The notes: a model not told the origin generated them from the sequence alone. Positions 6,560 through 14,386 are shown, numbered from the stretch's first letter. The stretch: 15,123 nucleotides of DNA from an uncultured Eubacteriales bacterium (GCA_900549485.1 UROG01000049.1:1-15123); one strand, 5' to 3'. Numbers and translations: made by a program.

Positions 6560-6571
6560 GGAGGTAGCAGA

Positions 6572-7114
6572 ATGTCAAGAATAGGTAGAGCTCCCATCAC
6601 TATCCCCGCAGGTGTTGAAGTCAAGGTTGACGGCAACAACCACATCACTGTCAAGGGGCCCAAGGGCACTCTTGAGCGCACCCTCGTTCCCTCCATGTCC
6701 GTTGAGATCGACGGCGGCGTCCTCCACGTGAAGCGCCCCGACGACACCAAGGAAAACCGTTCTCTCCATGGCCTGACGAGAAGCCTCGTCAACAACATGG
6801 TAGTCGGCGTGACCCACGGCTTCGAGAAGAAGCTGGAGATCAACGGCGTCGGTTACAAAGCATCCAAGGAAGGCAAGAATCTGGTTATGAATATCGGTTA
6901 TTCCCACCAGGTCATTATGCCTGAGACCGAGGACATCCAGATCGATGTTCCCGATGCTAACCACATTGTAGTGAAGGGTATCGACAAGCAGAAGGTCGGC
7001 CAGTTTGCAGCAGAAGTTCGTGGCAAGCGTCCTCCCGAACCCTACAAGGGCAAGGGCATCAAGTACGACTACGAAGTCATCCGCCGCAAAGAAGGCAAGA
7101 CCGGCGCTAAGTAA
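6572..7114 (+). CDS. rplF: Large ribosomal subunit protein uL6 (L6)
   Basis: The protein has 180 residues, the standard length of L6, which has two similar domains and sits near the sarcin-ricin loop at the base of the L7/L12 stalk. MSRIGRAPITIPAGV at the start and GKRPPEPYKGKGIKY near the end are family signatures. The ribosome-binding site AAGGAGG overlaps the rpsH stop codon, so the two genes are closely coupled. Codon use is strongly biased (ATC, CTC, AAG), as expected for a highly expressed gene and unlike the dlt-like cassette. Confidence 0.98.
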   Translation: MSRIGRAPITIPAGVEVKVDGNNHITVKGPKGTLERTLVPSMSVEIDGGVLHVKRPDDTKENRSLHGLTRSLVNNMVVGVTHGFEKKLEINGVGYKASKEGKNLVMNIGYSHQVIMPETEDIQIDVPDANHIVVKGIDKQKVGQFAAEVRGKRPPEPYKGKGIKYDYEVIRRKEGKTGAK

Positions 7115-7130
7115 TTGGAGGTGTGCCTGA

Positions 7131-7490
7131 ATGATTAAAAGACCCGACACCAGAGGACAGCGCATCAAGCGCCATAACAGAGTCCGCGGCAAGATCTCCG
7201 GCACGGCCGAGACGCCCCGTCTCTGCGTGTTCCGCAGTGAAGCAAACATTTATGCCCAGATCATCGACGATGTGGCAGGGAAGACCCTCGTTTCCGCATC
7301 CACCGTTGAGAAGGCGTTCGAAGGCAACGGCGGCAACGCCGCCGCCGCAAAGACCATCGGCGAGACCATCGCAAAGCGCGCCCTTGAAAAGGGCATCGAA
7401 AACGTAGTGTTCGACCGCGGCGGCTACATCTATCACGGCCGCGTGAAGGCACTTGCAGAAGGCGCCCGTGAGGGCGGCCTCAAGTTCTGA
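7131..7490 (+). CDS. rplR: Large ribosomal subunit protein uL18 (L18)
   Basis: At 119 residues this matches bacterial L18, which binds 5S rRNA and helps dock it in the central protuberance. RGQRIKRHNRVRGKISGTAE near the start, RLCVFRSEANIYAQIIDD, and the C-terminal FDRGGYIYHGRVKALAEGAR are typical. GGAGGTG (7117-7123) lies seven bases before the ATG. Gene order rplF-rplR-rpsE is the universal bacterial arrangement. Confidence 0.98.
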   Translation: MIKRPDTRGQRIKRHNRVRGKISGTAETPRLCVFRSEANIYAQIIDDVAGKTLVSASTVEKAFEGNGGNAAAAKTIGETIAKRALEKGIENVVFDRGGYIYHGRVKALAEGAREGGLKF

Positions 7491-7509
7491 GGAAGGGGGA
7501 TAACTGATA

Positions 7510-8034
7510 ATGGCATATAATAATGACAGAAAAGACCGCCGCAAGGAGGAGGTCGCTTCCGAGTTCGTCGAGAAGGTAGTTTCCCTCAACCGCGTCAGCA
7601 AGACCGTCAAGGGCGGCCGTGTCGCAAAGTTCTCCGCTCTGTGCGTTGTCGGCGACGGCAAGGGCAGAGTAGGCTTCGGCATGGGCAAGGCAAACGAAGT
7701 TTCCGAAGCCATCCGCAAGGGCCTTGAGGATGCAAAGAAGAACATCTGCACCATCACCCTCCAGGGCACCACCATTCCTCACGAGGTCATCGGTGAGTTC
7801 GGCGCCGGCCGCGTGCTTCTCAAGCCCGCACCCGAAGGCACCGGCGTTATCGCCGGCGGCGCTGTCCGTGCCGTGGTAGAAGCAGCCGGCATCAAGAACA
7901 TCCGTACCAAGTGCCTGCGCACCAACAACCCCGCAAACGTTGTTGCCGCTACCATGGAAGGCCTCAAGTCTCTGCGCAACGCAGCACAGGTTGCCGCAGT
8001 CAGAGGCAAGACTCCTGAAGAAGTTCAGGGCTAA
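7510..8034 (+). CDS. rpsE: Small ribosomal subunit protein uS5 (S5)
   Basis: The 174-residue S5 protein lines the mRNA entrance of the 30S subunit and affects decoding accuracy. The double-stranded-RNA-binding-like N-domain is seen in VEKVVSLNRVSKTVKGGRVA and GDGKGRVGFGMGKANEVSEA. The C-domain includes RAVVEAAGIKNIRTKCLRTN. AAGGGGGA is nine bases before the ATG. No substitution typical of spectinomycin resistance is obvious, although an alignment would be needed to be certain. Confidence 0.98.
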   Translation: MAYNNDRKDRRKEEVASEFVEKVVSLNRVSKTVKGGRVAKFSALCVVGDGKGRVGFGMGKANEVSEAIRKGLEDAKKNICTITLQGTTIPHEVIGEFGAGRVLLKPAPEGTGVIAGGAVRAVVEAAGIKNIRTKCLRTNNPANVVAATMEGLKSLRNAAQVAAVRGKTPEEVQG

Positions 8035-8046
8035 GGAGGACGAAAC

Positions 8047-8226
8047 ATGGCTAATCTTAGAATCAAGCTCGTTAAGAGCCTCAACGGCAGACACGACAAG
8101 CACATCGCAACTGCCCAGTCCCTCGGCCTGCACAAGATCGGCAACGAGACCGTACAGCCCGACAATCCCCAGACCCGCGGCAAGATCGCCCAGATAGGCT
8201 ATCTTGTAAAGGTTACAGAAGAATAA
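8047..8226 (+). CDS. rpmD: Large ribosomal subunit protein uL30 (L30)
   Basis: This 59-residue protein begins MANLRIKLVKSLNGRHDKH and ends IGYLVKVTEE, with the HKIGNETVQPDNPQTRGKI core typical of bacterial L30. AAGGAGG overlaps the rpsE stop codon. It occupies its standard place between rpsE and rplO. Confidence 0.97.
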   Translation: MANLRIKLVKSLNGRHDKHIATAQSLGLHKIGNETVQPDNPQTRGKIAQIGYLVKVTEE

Positions 8227-8239
8227 GGAGGGTCAGAGA

Positions 8240-8680
8240 ATGTATATACACGAACTTTCTCCCGTAGCCGGCTCTACCCATGTCGATAAGCGCAAGGGCA
8301 GAGGTCACGCGACCGGTAACGGCAAGACCGCAGGACGCGGCCACAAGGGTCAGAAAGCCCGCAGCGGCGGCGGTACCCGTATCGGCTTCGAAGGCGGTCA
8401 GATGCCTCTGGCGCGCCGTATCCCCAAGAGAGGCTTCAACAACATCTTTGCAAAGCCTCTGGAGGCACTCAACGTTGCGGTTCTCGACAAGTTTGAGGAC
8501 GGCGCGGTCGTGGACGCACAGGCGCTGCTCGACGCAGGCCTGCTCTCCAAGTGCAAGTACGGCGTAAAATTCCTTGGCAATGGCGAAGTCACCAAGAAGC
8601 TCACTGTTAAGGCTGCTGCTTTCTCCGAAACCGCAAAAGAGAAGATCGAAGCGGCCGGCGGAAAGGCAGAGGTGGTATAA
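8240..8680 (+). CDS. rplO: Large ribosomal subunit protein uL15 (L15)
   Basis: The 146-residue L15 is an assembly protein of the 50S subunit with a long basic N-terminal extension: GRGHATGNGKTAGRGHKGQK, then RSGGG and FEGGQMPLARRIPKRGF. The globular C-domain follows. AAGGAGGG sits between the rpmD stop and the ATG. The stop codon directly touches the GTG start of secY, so secY translation should depend on ribosomes finishing rplO. Confidence 0.98.
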   Translation: MYIHELSPVAGSTHVDKRKGRGHATGNGKTAGRGHKGQKARSGGGTRIGFEGGQMPLARRIPKRGFNNIFAKPLEALNVAVLDKFEDGAVVDAQALLDAGLLSKCKYGVKFLGNGEVTKKLTVKAAAFSETAKEKIEAAGGKAEVV

Positions 8681-9967
8681 GTGATCCAGACACTCAAAAA
8701 CGCATGGAGAGTTGAAGATCTCCGTAAAAAGATCCTGTTCACACTCTTTATCGTCCTTCTTTATCGTCTTGGTAACTCCATCCCTGTTCCCTACGTCAAT
8801 GTTCAGCTGCTTCAGACCTACTTCTCCCAGCTGCAGAACACCGTTCTCGGCCTGCTGGACGTAATGTCCGGCGGCGCGTTCTCCAACGCAACCATATTCG
8901 CCCTGTCCATCCAGCCCTACATCAACGCTTCCATTATCATTCAGCTCCTGTGCATTGCCATTCCCGCACTTGAGCGTCTGAGCAAGGAAGAGGGCGAGGA
9001 AGGCAAGAAGAAGATCGCTTCCATCACCCGTTACAGCACCGTTGCGATCGGTCTCCTCCAGGGCTTCGCATACTACATGCTCATCAAGAACAACAATATG
9101 CTCGAATCCGGCGCAAAGGACAGCGTATGGGCGGCTATCGTCATCATCCTGACCTTCACCTCCGGCTCTGCGCTTATCATGTGGCTTGGCGAGCAGATCA
9201 CTGAGCACGGCATCGGCAACGGTATCTCCATGATACTCTTCGCCTCCATCATCTCCCGCTTCCCGAGCAGCATTGTCAGCACCATCGGCAACTGCATCAC
9301 CGGACAGCTGGCATGGTGGGTCGCGGTCCTGATGTACCTCGGCGCGCTTGCGATCATCGTTCTCATCGTCATCGTCAACGATGCCGAGAGAAGGATTCCC
9401 GTGCAGTACGCCAAGAGAGTCGTCGGACGCAAGATGTACGGCGGCCAGAGCACGCATCTGCCCATGAAGGTGAATATGTCCGGCGTTATGCCCGTCATCT
9501 TCGCTCAGTCCATCGCTTCCCTGCCCGCGACTGTCGCCGCATTCACCGGCAAGAGCGACGGCTGGTTCATGCGCAACTTCGGTACGAACTCCATTCCCTA
9601 TGCGGTTCTTTACCTCCTTCTCATAATCTTCTTCGCATACTTCTACTCAACCATTCAGTTCAATCCCGTGGAGGTTGCGAATAACCTTAAAAAGAACGGC
9701 GGTTATATCCCCGGCTTCCGTCCCGGCAAGCCCACCAGTGAATTTATCCAGAGAGTTCTCAACAAGATCACTCTCTTCGGTGCGATCTACCTCGGTATCA
9801 TTGCCGTGACTCCCATCCTTGTGTCACATTTCAGCACTACTTCCGCTCTCACGGGTCTTTCCCTCGGCGGCACCTCGATCATAATCGTCGTCGGCGTTGC
9901 GCTTGAGACTATCCGTGCACTCGAGAGCGAACTGCTCATGCGCAACTACAAGGGCTTCCTCTCCTGA
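8681..9967 (+). CDS. secY: Protein translocase subunit SecY
   Basis: This 428-residue polytopic membrane protein is the channel of the Sec translocon. The start MIQTLKNAWRVEDLRKKILF, the first membrane segment with RLGNSIPVP, the plug region after it and PVQYAKRVVGRKMYGGQSTH in the cytosolic loop are SecY hallmarks; ten membrane segments are expected. The start is GTG, immediately after the rplO stop, with AGAGGTGG as a modest ribosome-binding site inside the rplO end. This could hold expression below the ribosomal proteins. The length is normal and no frameshift is seen. Confidence 0.98.
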   Translation: MIQTLKNAWRVEDLRKKILFTLFIVLLYRLGNSIPVPYVNVQLLQTYFSQLQNTVLGLLDVMSGGAFSNATIFALSIQPYINASIIIQLLCIAIPALERLSKEEGEEGKKKIASITRYSTVAIGLLQGFAYYMLIKNNNMLESGAKDSVWAAIVIILTFTSGSALIMWLGEQITEHGIGNGISMILFASIISRFPSSIVSTIGNCITGQLAWWVAVLMYLGALAIIVLIVIVNDAERRIPVQYAKRVVGRKMYGGQSTHLPMKVNMSGVMPVIFAQSIASLPATVAAFTGKSDGWFMRNFGTNSIPYAVLYLLLIIFFAYFYSTIQFNPVEVANNLKKNGGYIPGFRPGKPTSEFIQRVLNKITLFGAIYLGIIAVTPILVSHFSTTSALTGLSLGGTSIIIVVGVALETIRALESELLMRNYKGFLS

Positions 9968-9980
9968 TAAAGGTGGCAAC

Positions 9981-10613
9981 ATGAAGCTGATACTTTTAGG
10001 TGCTCCGGGAGCAGGTAAAGGTACGCAGGCGGATATACTCAGCAAGCAGCTGAATATTCCGACCATTTCAACAGGCAATATACTCCGCGCTGCCGTCAAG
10101 GCAGGGACGCCGGTCGGATTGAAGGCAAAGGCGCTTATCGAGGCGGGACATCTCGTCTCGGACGAAGTCATTATGGGCATCCTCTCAGAGAGGCTTGCCC
10201 AGGATGACTGCGCCGACGGCTACATCCTTGACGGCGTGCCGCGCACCATTCCTCAGGCCGAGGCAATGGAGCGGCTGGGCATAGACGTCGATACCGCCCT
10301 CTCCATTGAAATAGAGGACGAGACGATCGTCAACCGTATGTCCGGGCGCAGGACCTGTTCGGATTGCAGCGAGACCTACCACGTTGTTTTCAACCCTCCG
10401 AAAAAAGGGGAAGTGTGCGATAAATGCGGCGGAAAGCTTGTTATCCGCAAGGACGACAGACCGGAGACCGTTCTTGAAAGACTGAGAGTCTACCATAACG
10501 AGACCGAAGCGCTCAAGGACTTCTACGCGAAGAAAAACAAGCTGAAGGTCGTCAGCAATCAGGACACGATAGAGGATACAACGGCGGTCATCAGGAAAGA
10601 ATTGGGGATATGA
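9981..10613 (+). CDS. adk: Adenylate kinase
   Basis: The 210-residue cytoplasmic enzyme interconverts ATP plus AMP and two ADP. The P-loop GAPGAGKGTQ is at residues 7-16. The LID domain carries a zinc-type four-cysteine set (CSDC and CDKC around residues 130-155), common in Gram-positive long-form enzymes. Two usually conserved positions differ: STGN rather than STGD (Asn33) and DGVPRT rather than DGFPRT (Val86). Both lie near the AMP site. The ATG at 9981 follows AAGGTGG. The gene lies in its usual secY-adk-map context. From here on the codon bias is weaker than in the ribosomal genes. Confidence 0.98.
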   Translation: MKLILLGAPGAGKGTQADILSKQLNIPTISTGNILRAAVKAGTPVGLKAKALIEAGHLVSDEVIMGILSERLAQDDCADGYILDGVPRTIPQAEAMERLGIDVDTALSIEIEDETIVNRMSGRRTCSDCSETYHVVFNPPKKGEVCDKCGGKLVIRKDDRPETVLERLRVYHNETEALKDFYAKKNKLKVVSNQDTIEDTTAVIRKELGI

Positions 10614-10614
10614 T

Positions 10615-11385
10615 ATGGCGGAAAGAATCTATATCAAATCACCAAGAGAGATCGAGCTGATGCGTCAGGCCGGCAGGATCACCGCGGCCGCCCGTTCTAT
10701 CGGGCGTCAGGCGGTCAAGGCGGGCATGACGACAAAGCAGATAGACAAAGAGATACATGAGTTCATCGTAAAATCCGGCGCTATCCCCACATTTCTGGGG
10801 TACGGCGGTTTCCCGGCAAGCGCCTGCATAAGCGTGAACGATGAGGTCATACACGGTATTCCCGGCAAGAGGGTCGTCAAAAACGGCGATATTGTTTCCA
10901 TAGATGTGGGAGCCACATACAAAGGCTACGTCGGCGATTGCGCCGGAACCTTCTTCTGCGGCGAGGTCAGCGAGGAAGCGAAAAAGCTTGTGGAGGTCAC
11001 AAGACAGAGCTTCTTTGAAGGCATAAGGTTCGCAAGAGTTGGCTATCGCGTGAGCGATATAGGAGCTGCCATTCAGGAGTATGTGGAAAAGCGCGGATAT
11101 TCCGTGGTGAGAGAATATGTGGGACACGGCGTCGGACGCGAGATGCATGAAGCGCCCGAGGTTCCGAACTACCGCTCCGAAACGCACAGACCCGATCCAA
11201 GACTCCTTGAGGGCATGGTCATAGCGGTCGAGCCGATGATAAACGCCGGCGGATGCGCTGTGAGGGTGCTTTCAAACGACTGGACGGTCGTCACCTGCGA
11301 CGGAAGTCTCTCGGCACACTATGAAAACACGATCGCCATCACCGACGGTGAGGCGGAAATACTCACAATGGCAGAGGACATTTAA
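10615..11385 (+). CDS. map: Methionine aminopeptidase, type I
   Basis: This enzyme removes the N-terminal methionine of new proteins. The 256-residue sequence has the full metal-binding set expected of the family: Asp97, Asp108, His171 (in VGHGVG), Glu206 (in AVEPMI) and Glu237 (in HYENTI), plus His80 and His178 near the active site. The ATG lies one base after the adk stop, so the two are translationally coupled. The length is typical of type I enzymes without the N-terminal zinc extension. No KOW-domain gene lies between map and infA, although many clostridia have one there. Confidence 0.98.
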   Translation: MAERIYIKSPREIELMRQAGRITAAARSIGRQAVKAGMTTKQIDKEIHEFIVKSGAIPTFLGYGGFPASACISVNDEVIHGIPGKRVVKNGDIVSIDVGATYKGYVGDCAGTFFCGEVSEEAKKLVEVTRQSFFEGIRFARVGYRVSDIGAAIQEYVEKRGYSVVREYVGHGVGREMHEAPEVPNYRSETHRPDPRLLEGMVIAVEPMINAGGCAVRVLSNDWTVVTCDGSLSAHYENTIAITDGEAEILTMAEDI

Positions 11386-11409
11386 ACCCGACTTTGGAGG
11401 AAATTTACT

Positions 11410-11628
11410 TTGGCAAAAGACGATGTAATCGAACTCGAGGGCACGGTGGTTGAATCCCTGCCCAACACCATGTTCCAGGTGGATATCGGCAACGGCCACA
11501 TCATTCTGGCGCATATTTCCGGTAAACTCCGGATGAACTTTATCAGGATACTTCCCGGCGACAAGGTCACGGTGCAGATGTCTCCCTACGACGTCACCCG
11601 CGGCAGGATCACCTGGAGAAGCAAATAG
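11410..11628 (+). CDS. infA: Translation initiation factor IF-1
   Basis: The 72-residue OB-fold protein binds the ribosomal A site during initiation. LAKDDVIELEGTVVESLPNT and the ending DVTRGRITWRSK are characteristic. The start is TTG at 11410 with GGAGG at 11396-11400, the right distance; no in-frame ATG would preserve the conserved N-terminus. This is the only TTG start in the operon. The stop overlaps the ribosome-binding site of rpmJ. Confidence 0.97.
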   Translation: MAKDDVIELEGTVVESLPNTMFQVDIGNGHIILAHISGKLRMNFIRILPGDKVTVQMSPYDVTRGRITWRSK

Positions 11629-11639
11629 GAGGAAATACA

Positions 11640-11753
11640 ATGAAAGTCAGACCTTCCGTAAAACCCATGTGCGAGAAGTGCAAGATAATCAAGCGTCATG
11701 GCAAGGTCATGGTTATCTGCGAGAACCCCAAGCACAAGCAGCGTCAGGGCTAA
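11640..11753 (+). CDS. rpmJ: Large ribosomal subunit protein bL36 (L36), zinc-binding form
   Basis: This 37-residue protein starts MKVRPSVKPMCEKCKIIKRH. Cys11, Cys14, Cys27 and His32 form the C+ zinc site of L36. AGGAGG overlaps the infA stop codon. It is the smallest gene of the operon and is followed by a 162-base non-coding stretch before rpsM. Confidence 0.97.
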   Translation: MKVRPSVKPMCEKCKIIKRHGKVMVICENPKHKQRQG

Positions 11754-11915
11754 TTTCAGCAAGTCAGCCCTCATGCGGCAAAGTTCCGGTAAGATCGGGC
11801 GAAAGCCCGTCTTAAAATAAAAAAAGATGCGCCGGACCGGAGACTCCCTCCGGCGGGAACAAGTCCCCGATTCGCACAAAGGCGCGTCAAAACTATCGAA
11901 AGGACGATATGAAGT
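11754..11915 (+). promoter_or_regulatory. Structured spacer upstream of rpsM, candidate ribosomal protein leader
   Basis: A first hairpin (11791-11813) has a GAAA tetraloop. Next, an 8-bp closing stem pairs 11826-11833 (GATGCGCC) with 11881-11888 (GGCGCGTC). It encloses CCGGAG/CTCCGG (11837-11842 with 11848-11853, loop ACTCC) and GGGA/TCCC (11855-11858 with 11864-11867), so a three-way junction is predicted. An AAGGA ribosome-binding site follows at 11900-11904. The position is where S4 controls the alpha operon in E. coli, but sequence similarity to that leader is not seen. Confidence 0.5.
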
Positions 11916-12284
11916 ATGGCACGTATAGCCGGCGTTGACCTGCCCAAAGACAAGAGAATTGAGATCGGTCTCACTTATGTCTACGGTATAGGCAGAACCA
12001 GCGCAACCAAGATTCTGGAAAAGACCGGAATCAATCCCGATACCCGCGTAAAAGATCTCACCGAGGAAGAGGAAGCAAAGCTTCGTGAGTGCATTGACCA
12101 CGACTACATCGTGGAAGGCGACCTTCGCCGTCAGACAGCGCTCGACATCAAGCGCCTCACCGAGATCGGCTGCTACAGAGGCCAGCGCCATCGCCGCGGT
12201 CTGCCCGTTCGCGGACAGAGATCCAAGACCAATGCGCGCACCCGCAAGGGCCCCAAACGCACCATCGCAAATAAGAAGAAGTAA
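11916..12284 (+). CDS. rpsM: Small ribosomal subunit protein uS13 (S13)
   Basis: The 122-residue S13 protein sits in the head of the 30S subunit and contacts the P-site tRNA and the 50S subunit. MARIAGVDLPKDKRIEIGLT, then YGIGRTSATKIL (helix-hairpin-helix-like) and RGLPVRGQRSKTNARTRKGP are signatures. AAGGA lies 11 bases before the ATG, rather far. An out-of-frame ATG at 11909 (nine codons, ending at 11938) sits between them. It is the first gene of the alpha-type group. Confidence 0.98.
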   Translation: MARIAGVDLPKDKRIEIGLTYVYGIGRTSATKILEKTGINPDTRVKDLTEEEEAKLRECIDHDYIVEGDLRRQTALDIKRLTEIGCYRGQRHRRGLPVRGQRSKTNARTRKGPKRTIANKKK

Positions 12285-12299
12285 GGAGGGATATGAACA

Positions 12300-12704
12300 A
12301 TGGCAAAAGCTAACAATCAGAAAAAGGTTGTAAGAACCCGCAGAAGAGAGCGCAAGAACATTGAAAAGGGTCAGGTTCATATCAGCTCTTCCTTCAATAA
12401 CACCATGGTAACCATCACCGACACTCAGGGCAACGCTATCTCCTGGGCATCCGCCGGTGGTCTGGGCTTCCGTGGAAGCAAGAAGTCTACCCCCTTTGCC
12501 GCGCAGTCCGCTGCCGAGACCGCCGCAAACGCGGCCAAAGAGCACGGCCTGAAGACCGTCGAAGTGTTTGTCAAGGGACCCGGTTCCGGCCGTGAGGCTG
12601 CCATCCGCGCCCTGCAGACCGCAGGTCTTGAAGTGACGATGATCAAGGATTGCACCCCCATTGCACACAATGGCTGCCGTCCTCCGAAACGTCGCCGCGT
12701 ATAA
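12300..12704 (+). CDS. rpsK: Small ribosomal subunit protein uS11 (S11)
   Basis: This 134-residue platform protein of the 30S subunit contains the diagnostic GQVHISSSFNNTMVTITD, GFRGSKKSTPFAAQ and the C-terminal THNGCRPPKRRRV-like ending (here AHNGCRPPKRRRV). AAGGAGGG at 12283-12290 is nine bases before the ATG. An out-of-frame ATG at 12293 opens a six-codon frame. Confidence 0.98.
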   Translation: MAKANNQKKVVRTRRRERKNIEKGQVHISSSFNNTMVTITDTQGNAISWASAGGLGFRGSKKSTPFAAQSAAETAANAAKEHGLKTVEVFVKGPGSGREAAIRALQTAGLEVTMIKDCTPIAHNGCRPPKRRRV

Positions 12705-12723
12705 TTGAAGGAGGTAAACGAAT

Positions 12724-13350
12724 ATGGCAAGATATACTGATGCAGTTTGCCGCCAGTGCCGCAGAGAGGGCCAGAAGCTCTTCCTCAAGGGCGACCGCTG
12801 CTACACCGAAAAGTGCGCAATGAACAACCGCGCATTTGCCCCCGGCCAGCACGGCCAGGGCAGAAGCAAGGCTTCCGAATACGGCAACCAGCTTCGTGAA
12901 AAGCAGAAGGCAAAGAGATTCTACGGCGTTCTTGAAAGCCAGTTCCGCGGCTACTTTGAGCTTGCGGAGCGCCGTCAGGGACAGACCGGCGAAAACCTTC
13001 TGAGCATTCTTGAGTGCCGTCTTGACAACGTTGTTTACCGTCTCGGGTTCGCCATGAGCCGTGCCGAGGCACGCCAGATGGTTTCCCACGGTCACATCAC
13101 CGTCAACGGCCGCAAGGTCAACATCCCCAGCTATCAGGTAAAGCCCGGCATGGTCATCACTCTGAAAGAGTCCAGCCGCGGTATTGAGAAAATAAAAGCT
13201 AACATTGAGGCAAATGCATTCCGCGCAGCACCCAAGTGGCTTGAGTATGACGCAACCAGCCTGACCGGCAAGGTCGTCGCTGTTCCTGCAAGAGAGGATA
13301 TAGATCTGCCCATCGAGGAGCACCTCATCGTCGAGTTGTACTCCAAGTAA
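12724..13350 (+). CDS. rpsD: Small ribosomal subunit protein uS4 (S4), zinc-binding form
   Basis: The 208-residue S4 nucleates 30S assembly on 16S rRNA, and in gamma-proteobacteria represses the alpha operon. The N-terminus has Cys9, Cys12, Cys26 and Cys31, a zinc-binding arrangement. An S4 RNA-binding domain follows, with RLDNVVYRLGFAMSRAEARQ and VSHGHITVNGRKVNIPSYQV. AAGGAGG precedes the ATG. Its position between rpsK and rpoA is found in clostridia but not in Bacillus, where rpsD is elsewhere. Confidence 0.98.
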   Translation: MARYTDAVCRQCRREGQKLFLKGDRCYTEKCAMNNRAFAPGQHGQGRSKASEYGNQLREKQKAKRFYGVLESQFRGYFELAERRQGQTGENLLSILECRLDNVVYRLGFAMSRAEARQMVSHGHITVNGRKVNIPSYQVKPGMVITLKESSRGIEKIKANIEANAFRAAPKWLEYDATSLTGKVVAVPAREDIDLPIEEHLIVELYSK

Positions 13351-13432
13351 TAAAGACACCCTCAAATTGGTAAGCTGAATCACCGCAGGCGTCTTAACGG
13401 CGCAGCAATTATAAGGAGGGTTATATAATTAT

Positions 13433-14386
13433 ATGATCGAAATAATGAAGCCGCGCATCGAATGTATCGAAACTCCGGCCGACCCGGCATACGGAAAGTA
13501 TGTGATCGAACCGCTGGAACGCGGCTACGGCACAACTCTCGGTAACTCTCTTCGCAGGGTGCTTCTTTCGTCTCTTTCCGGCACGGCTCCCACCAGCATC
13601 AAAATTGCCGGTGTGCAGCATGAGTTTTCCACCATTCCCGGCGTCAAGGAAGACGTTACGGAAATCGTTCTGAACGTCAAGGGCATCCTTGCCCGTCTCC
13701 ATTCGCAGGGCGCAAAAACGGTCTACATCGAAGCCTCCGGTGAGTGCGAAGTTACCGCCGGCGACATCAAGACTGACGCAGAGGTGGAGATCATCAACAA
13801 GGATCATCACATCGCAACGCTCGGCGCTGACGGCGCTCTCAATATGGAGATCGTCCTCGACCACGGCAGAGGCTATGTGACCGCCGAAAAGAACAAGAAT
13901 CCCCATCTGCCTCTCGGCACCATTCCCGTGGACTCCATCTATACACCCGTTCTGAAGGTCAATTACTTCGTCGAGAATACCCGCGTCGGTAATCAGACGG
14001 ACTTTGACAAGCTCACGATCGAGATCTGGACGGACAACACGATCAGTGCAAGAGAAGCAATATCCATCGGAGCAAAGATACTCTGCGACCACTTCACGCT
14101 CTTTACCGACCTCTCCGAAGTCGCTTCCACCGGCAGCACCGTCGTGGAAAAGGTCGAGAAGGAACCCGACACGGTTCTGAAAATGACCATTGAAGAGCTG
14201 GATCTGAGTGTCAGAAGTTTCAACTGCCTCAAGCGCGCAAACATCAATACCGTAGAAGACCTTGTAAACAAAACTCAGGATGAGATGATCAAGGTTCGCA
14301 ACCTCGGCCGCAAGTCCCTTGAAGAGGTTGAGCATAAGCTCACCATGATGGGTCTTTCGCTGGCAAGCGACGATAATAATCAGTAA
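13433..14386 (+). CDS. rpoA: DNA-directed RNA polymerase subunit alpha
   Basis: The alpha subunit has 317 residues. The N-domain (to about 230), starting MIEIMKPRIECIETP with EPLERGYGTTLGNSLRRVLL, dimerises and assembles beta and beta'. The C-domain (about 250-317), with LSVRSFNCLKRANINTVEDL and RNLGRKSLEEVE, binds UP elements and activators. ATG 13433 is preceded by AAGGAGGG (13413-13420). An in-frame ATG at 13445 is possible, but family alignment favours the first. The 82-base spacer after rpsD shows no clear promoter. Confidence 0.98.
   Translation: MIEIMKPRIECIETPADPAYGKYVIEPLERGYGTTLGNSLRRVLLSSLSGTAPTSIKIAGVQHEFSTIPGVKEDVTEIVLNVKGILARLHSQGAKTVYIEASGECEVTAGDIKTDAEVEIINKDHHIATLGADGALNMEIVLDHGRGYVTAEKNKNPHLPLGTIPVDSIYTPVLKVNYFVENTRVGNQTDFDKLTIEIWTDNTISAREAISIGAKILCDHFTLFTDLSEVASTGSTVVEKVEKEPDTVLKMTIEELDLSVRSFNCLKRANINTVEDLVNKTQDEMIKVRNLGRKSLEEVEHKLTMMGLSLASDDNNQ

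Noticed and set aside
8213..9457. Long minus-strand frame of 414 codons opposite rplO and secY
   Set aside because: It is a shadow produced by the strong codon bias of the + strand genes; its composition is not protein-like and it has no initiation site.
11791..11826. Hairpin plus A-rich tract before rpsM as a terminator
   Set aside because: The tract on the + strand is A, not T, and on the minus strand the T run comes before the hairpin, so it does not fit an intrinsic terminator in either direction.
11586..12788. Long minus-strand frame of 400 codons opposite rpsM and rpsK
   Set aside because: This is an antisense shadow of highly biased ribosomal genes with no independent support.
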